Assembly: GCA_025997075.1 (NCBI GenBank)
Contig: BNUC01000171.1
Location: 1-6,986, forward strand
Direction: 5' to 3'
DNA length: 6,986 nt
From: Betaproteobacteria bacterium
GTDB taxonomy: Bacteria > Pseudomonadota > Gammaproteobacteria > Burkholderiales > Rhodocyclaceae
The position numbers and the translations under genes were made by a program. The notes beneath the pieces were generated by a model. That model saw only the letters and a program-made list of their open reading frames with translations, ran no database searches and was not told the origin of the DNA. Shown piece after piece: positions 6,321-6,986 of this stretch; the first letter of the stretch is position 1; each line of letters starts with the position of its first letter.

Positions 6321-6758
6321 TCAATAGCACTCATTTTGCTCCAGCTTGACAACACCGATGGTCAACAGCAAGTTGGCGAAGCGACGGGTTTCCGCCGTGG
6401 CAATGATCAGCGAGGTCATGGGGGAGCAAACCGCATCGTAAAAGGCGTACCGTTCCAGACGTGTCACAGGGGTACCTTCCGGCAGCATGGTCAGGTATTC
6501 GTCATGGATGGACGCTTTTTCGCCATTGGGAATCTGCATGATGGTGGCTTCCTGAACCGGGATGGCGTCCAGCAGAGCGGCCAGGACATCCGTGGTTTTC
6601 GGGATTCCCGGCGTCAGGTTGAGAAAAACCCTGGTCGCTCCGAGTCCCGATTTTGAAACAAAGGGGTAATTCCCGTCGGCAATCAAGACCTGGGAAAAAT
6701 GCCCCGAACTGCCGAGCACTCTCAAAATTTCCGGATGCAATAATTTCGATTTCAGCAT
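6321..6758 (-). CDS. RbsD/FucU-family sugar mutarotase (D-ribose pyranase / L-fucose mutarotase type)
   Basis: A 145-residue cytoplasmic protein of family-typical length. Members interconvert anomers or ring forms of monosaccharides such as fucose or ribose so that the next enzyme gets its preferred form. The N-terminus LLHPEILRVLGSSGHFSQVL leads into IADGNYPF, matching the family GHGD..(V/I)(I/V).D(A/G)N.P pattern, with His20 and Asp28 at the expected catalytic positions. The C-terminal ERYAFYDAV and ATAETRRFANLLLTIGVV match the FucU-like closing segment (ATGE....N.LLKKGV). The usual GHGDE is GHFSQ here, so substrate specificity may differ. The ATG is supported by AGAGGA about four bases upstream. 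No kinase, isomerase or transporter gene is next to it. The promoter region is bordered by the IS-like element to the right, which may have cut it from former partners. Confidence 0.88.
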   Translation of the reverse strand: MLKSKLLHPEILRVLGSSGHFSQVLIADGNYPFVSKSGLGATRVFLNLTPGIPKTTDVLAALLDAIPVQEATIMQIPNGEKASIHDEYLTMLPEGTPVTRLERYAFYDAVCSPMTSLIIATAETRRFANLLLTIGVVKLEQNECY

Positions 6759-6832
6759 GTTGTCCTCTGTGCAATTATTTTTTCATCAAATACGGGTATC
6801 AGGGCTATTGCATACGAAGATGTCGTAACCAG

Positions 6833-6856
6833 TTGAAATAAAACGTTTACATTCAA
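6833..6856. promoter_or_regulatory. 24-bp dyad with central CG, operator-like
   Basis: Outer arms TTGAA (6833-6837) and TTCAA (6852-6856) flank the eight-base palindrome AAACGTTT (6841-6848), spaced by ATA and ACA. An even dyad with a central CG is the general layout of LacI/PurR-family operators. It overlaps the -35 region of the predicted transposase promoter and lies about 75 bp upstream of the FucU/RbsD-type start. Which protein binds it, if any, is unknown. Confidence 0.35.
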
Positions 6857-6874
6857 GCAGTTATGACGTAGTAT
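6846..6874 (+). promoter_or_regulatory. predicted sigma70-type promoter for the transposase
   Basis: TTTACA (6846-6851, five of six matches to TTGACA) and TAGTAT (6869-6874, four of six to TATAAT) are separated by exactly 17 bp. Transcription would start near 6881, about 45 bases before the transposase ATG. Confidence 0.45.
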
Positions 6875-6900
6875 TGTAAACCCTAAGCCAATCTGGTTTA

Positions 6901-6921
6901 CTCTCGATTTTTATCGGGAGG
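6901..6921 (+). promoter_or_regulatory. hairpin covering the transposase ribosome binding site
   Basis: In RNA, CUCUCGAU (6901-6908) pairs with AUCGGGAG (6913-6920) over eight base pairs, including one G-U wobble, with a UUUU loop. The Shine-Dalgarno GGGAGG (6916-6921) lies almost wholly in the 3' arm, four bases before the ATG. Such folding would limit transposase translation. Confidence 0.5.
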
Positions 6922-6925
6922 CGTC

Positions 6926-6986
6926 ATGACACTGATAGAAGTGTTTTCCAGGGTGGAGGATCCGCGCCGGGGACCGGCGCGACGGC
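6926..6986 (+). CDS. ISAs1-type transposase, N-terminus only (cut by window end)
   Basis: The first 20 codons read MTLIEVFSRVEDPRRGPARR. The F......DPR....RR signature at the extreme N-terminus is characteristic of the DDE_Tnp_1-associated domain of ISAs1-family transposases, which cut and paste their element with a DDE-type nuclease. A strong GGGAGG sits four bases before the ATG. The catalytic domain is outside the window, so intactness cannot be judged. Confidence 0.8.
   Translation, partial: MTLIEVFSRVEDPRRGPARR

Larger units (their letters stand above)
6800..6986 (+). mobile_element. left end of an ISAs1-type insertion sequence (boundary uncertain)
   Basis: The transposase start at 6926 shows that an insertion sequence begins upstream and runs out of the window. 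CAGGGCTATTGCATACG at 6800-6816 is a candidate terminal inverted repeat by position and look only. The right end and any target duplication lie outside the window, so the exact left border is unproven. If it is right, the element begins 41 bp upstream of the FucU/RbsD-type start codon. Confidence 0.4.

Noticed and set aside
1..6986. CRISPR array, tRNA or rRNA gene
   Set aside because: No regularly spaced repeats beyond the 7-bp tandem array, no tRNA cloverleaf and no rRNA-like sequence were seen by eye.

Overview
The window looks like accessory or boundary DNA from a proteobacterial chromosome, probably a gammaproteobacterium. This placement is an inference from the moderate-to-high GC content, strong Shine-Dalgarno sites, REP-like intergenic repeats of types common in such genomes, a PurR/LacI-type regulator, a lipobox lipoprotein and an ISAs1-type transposase. 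The species cannot be named from this sequence.

Left part (1-1093): no intact gene is evident. There may be the tail of a gene entering from the left (1-89). It is followed by a seven-base tandem repeat that puts stop codons in all six frames, a frameshifted leftward gene remnant (164-about 510), and a rightward remnant of a filamentous-haemagglutinin/CdiA-type adhesin (about 592-804). A block of REP-like palindromes follows (880-1023). A 13-bp direct repeat (114-126 and 1066-1078) brackets the whole degraded block.

Centre (1094-4468, minus strand): two genes lie head to tail, 63 bp apart, each with a good ribosome binding site. The upstream one encodes a 612-residue protein with two copies of an unrecognised ~120-residue domain followed by a DUF4304-like C-terminal part. 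The downstream one encodes a rhomboid intramembrane serine protease with a complete active site, a large extra segment after the first membrane helix, and a long soluble helical tail. They may form an operon. The 612-residue protein is the most novel-looking item in the window.

Right part (4469-6986): a 175-bp divergent intergenic region leads into a LacI/PurR-type repressor (4644-5705), followed after 18 bp by a small lipoprotein gene (5724-6149). Convergent to these is a FucU/RbsD-family sugar mutarotase gene (6321-6758, minus strand). Between the convergent genes are two REP-like inverted repeats, one of them abutting a T-run suited to terminating leftward transcription. The window ends in the first 20 codons of an ISAs1-type transposase. 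Its leader holds a recognisable sigma70-type promoter, a 24-bp dyad over the -35 region, and a hairpin covering the transposase ribosome binding site.

No tRNA, rRNA, CRISPR array or phage structural gene was seen. The regulator and the mutarotase hint at sugar use, but no transporter or catabolic enzyme is present to say which sugar.
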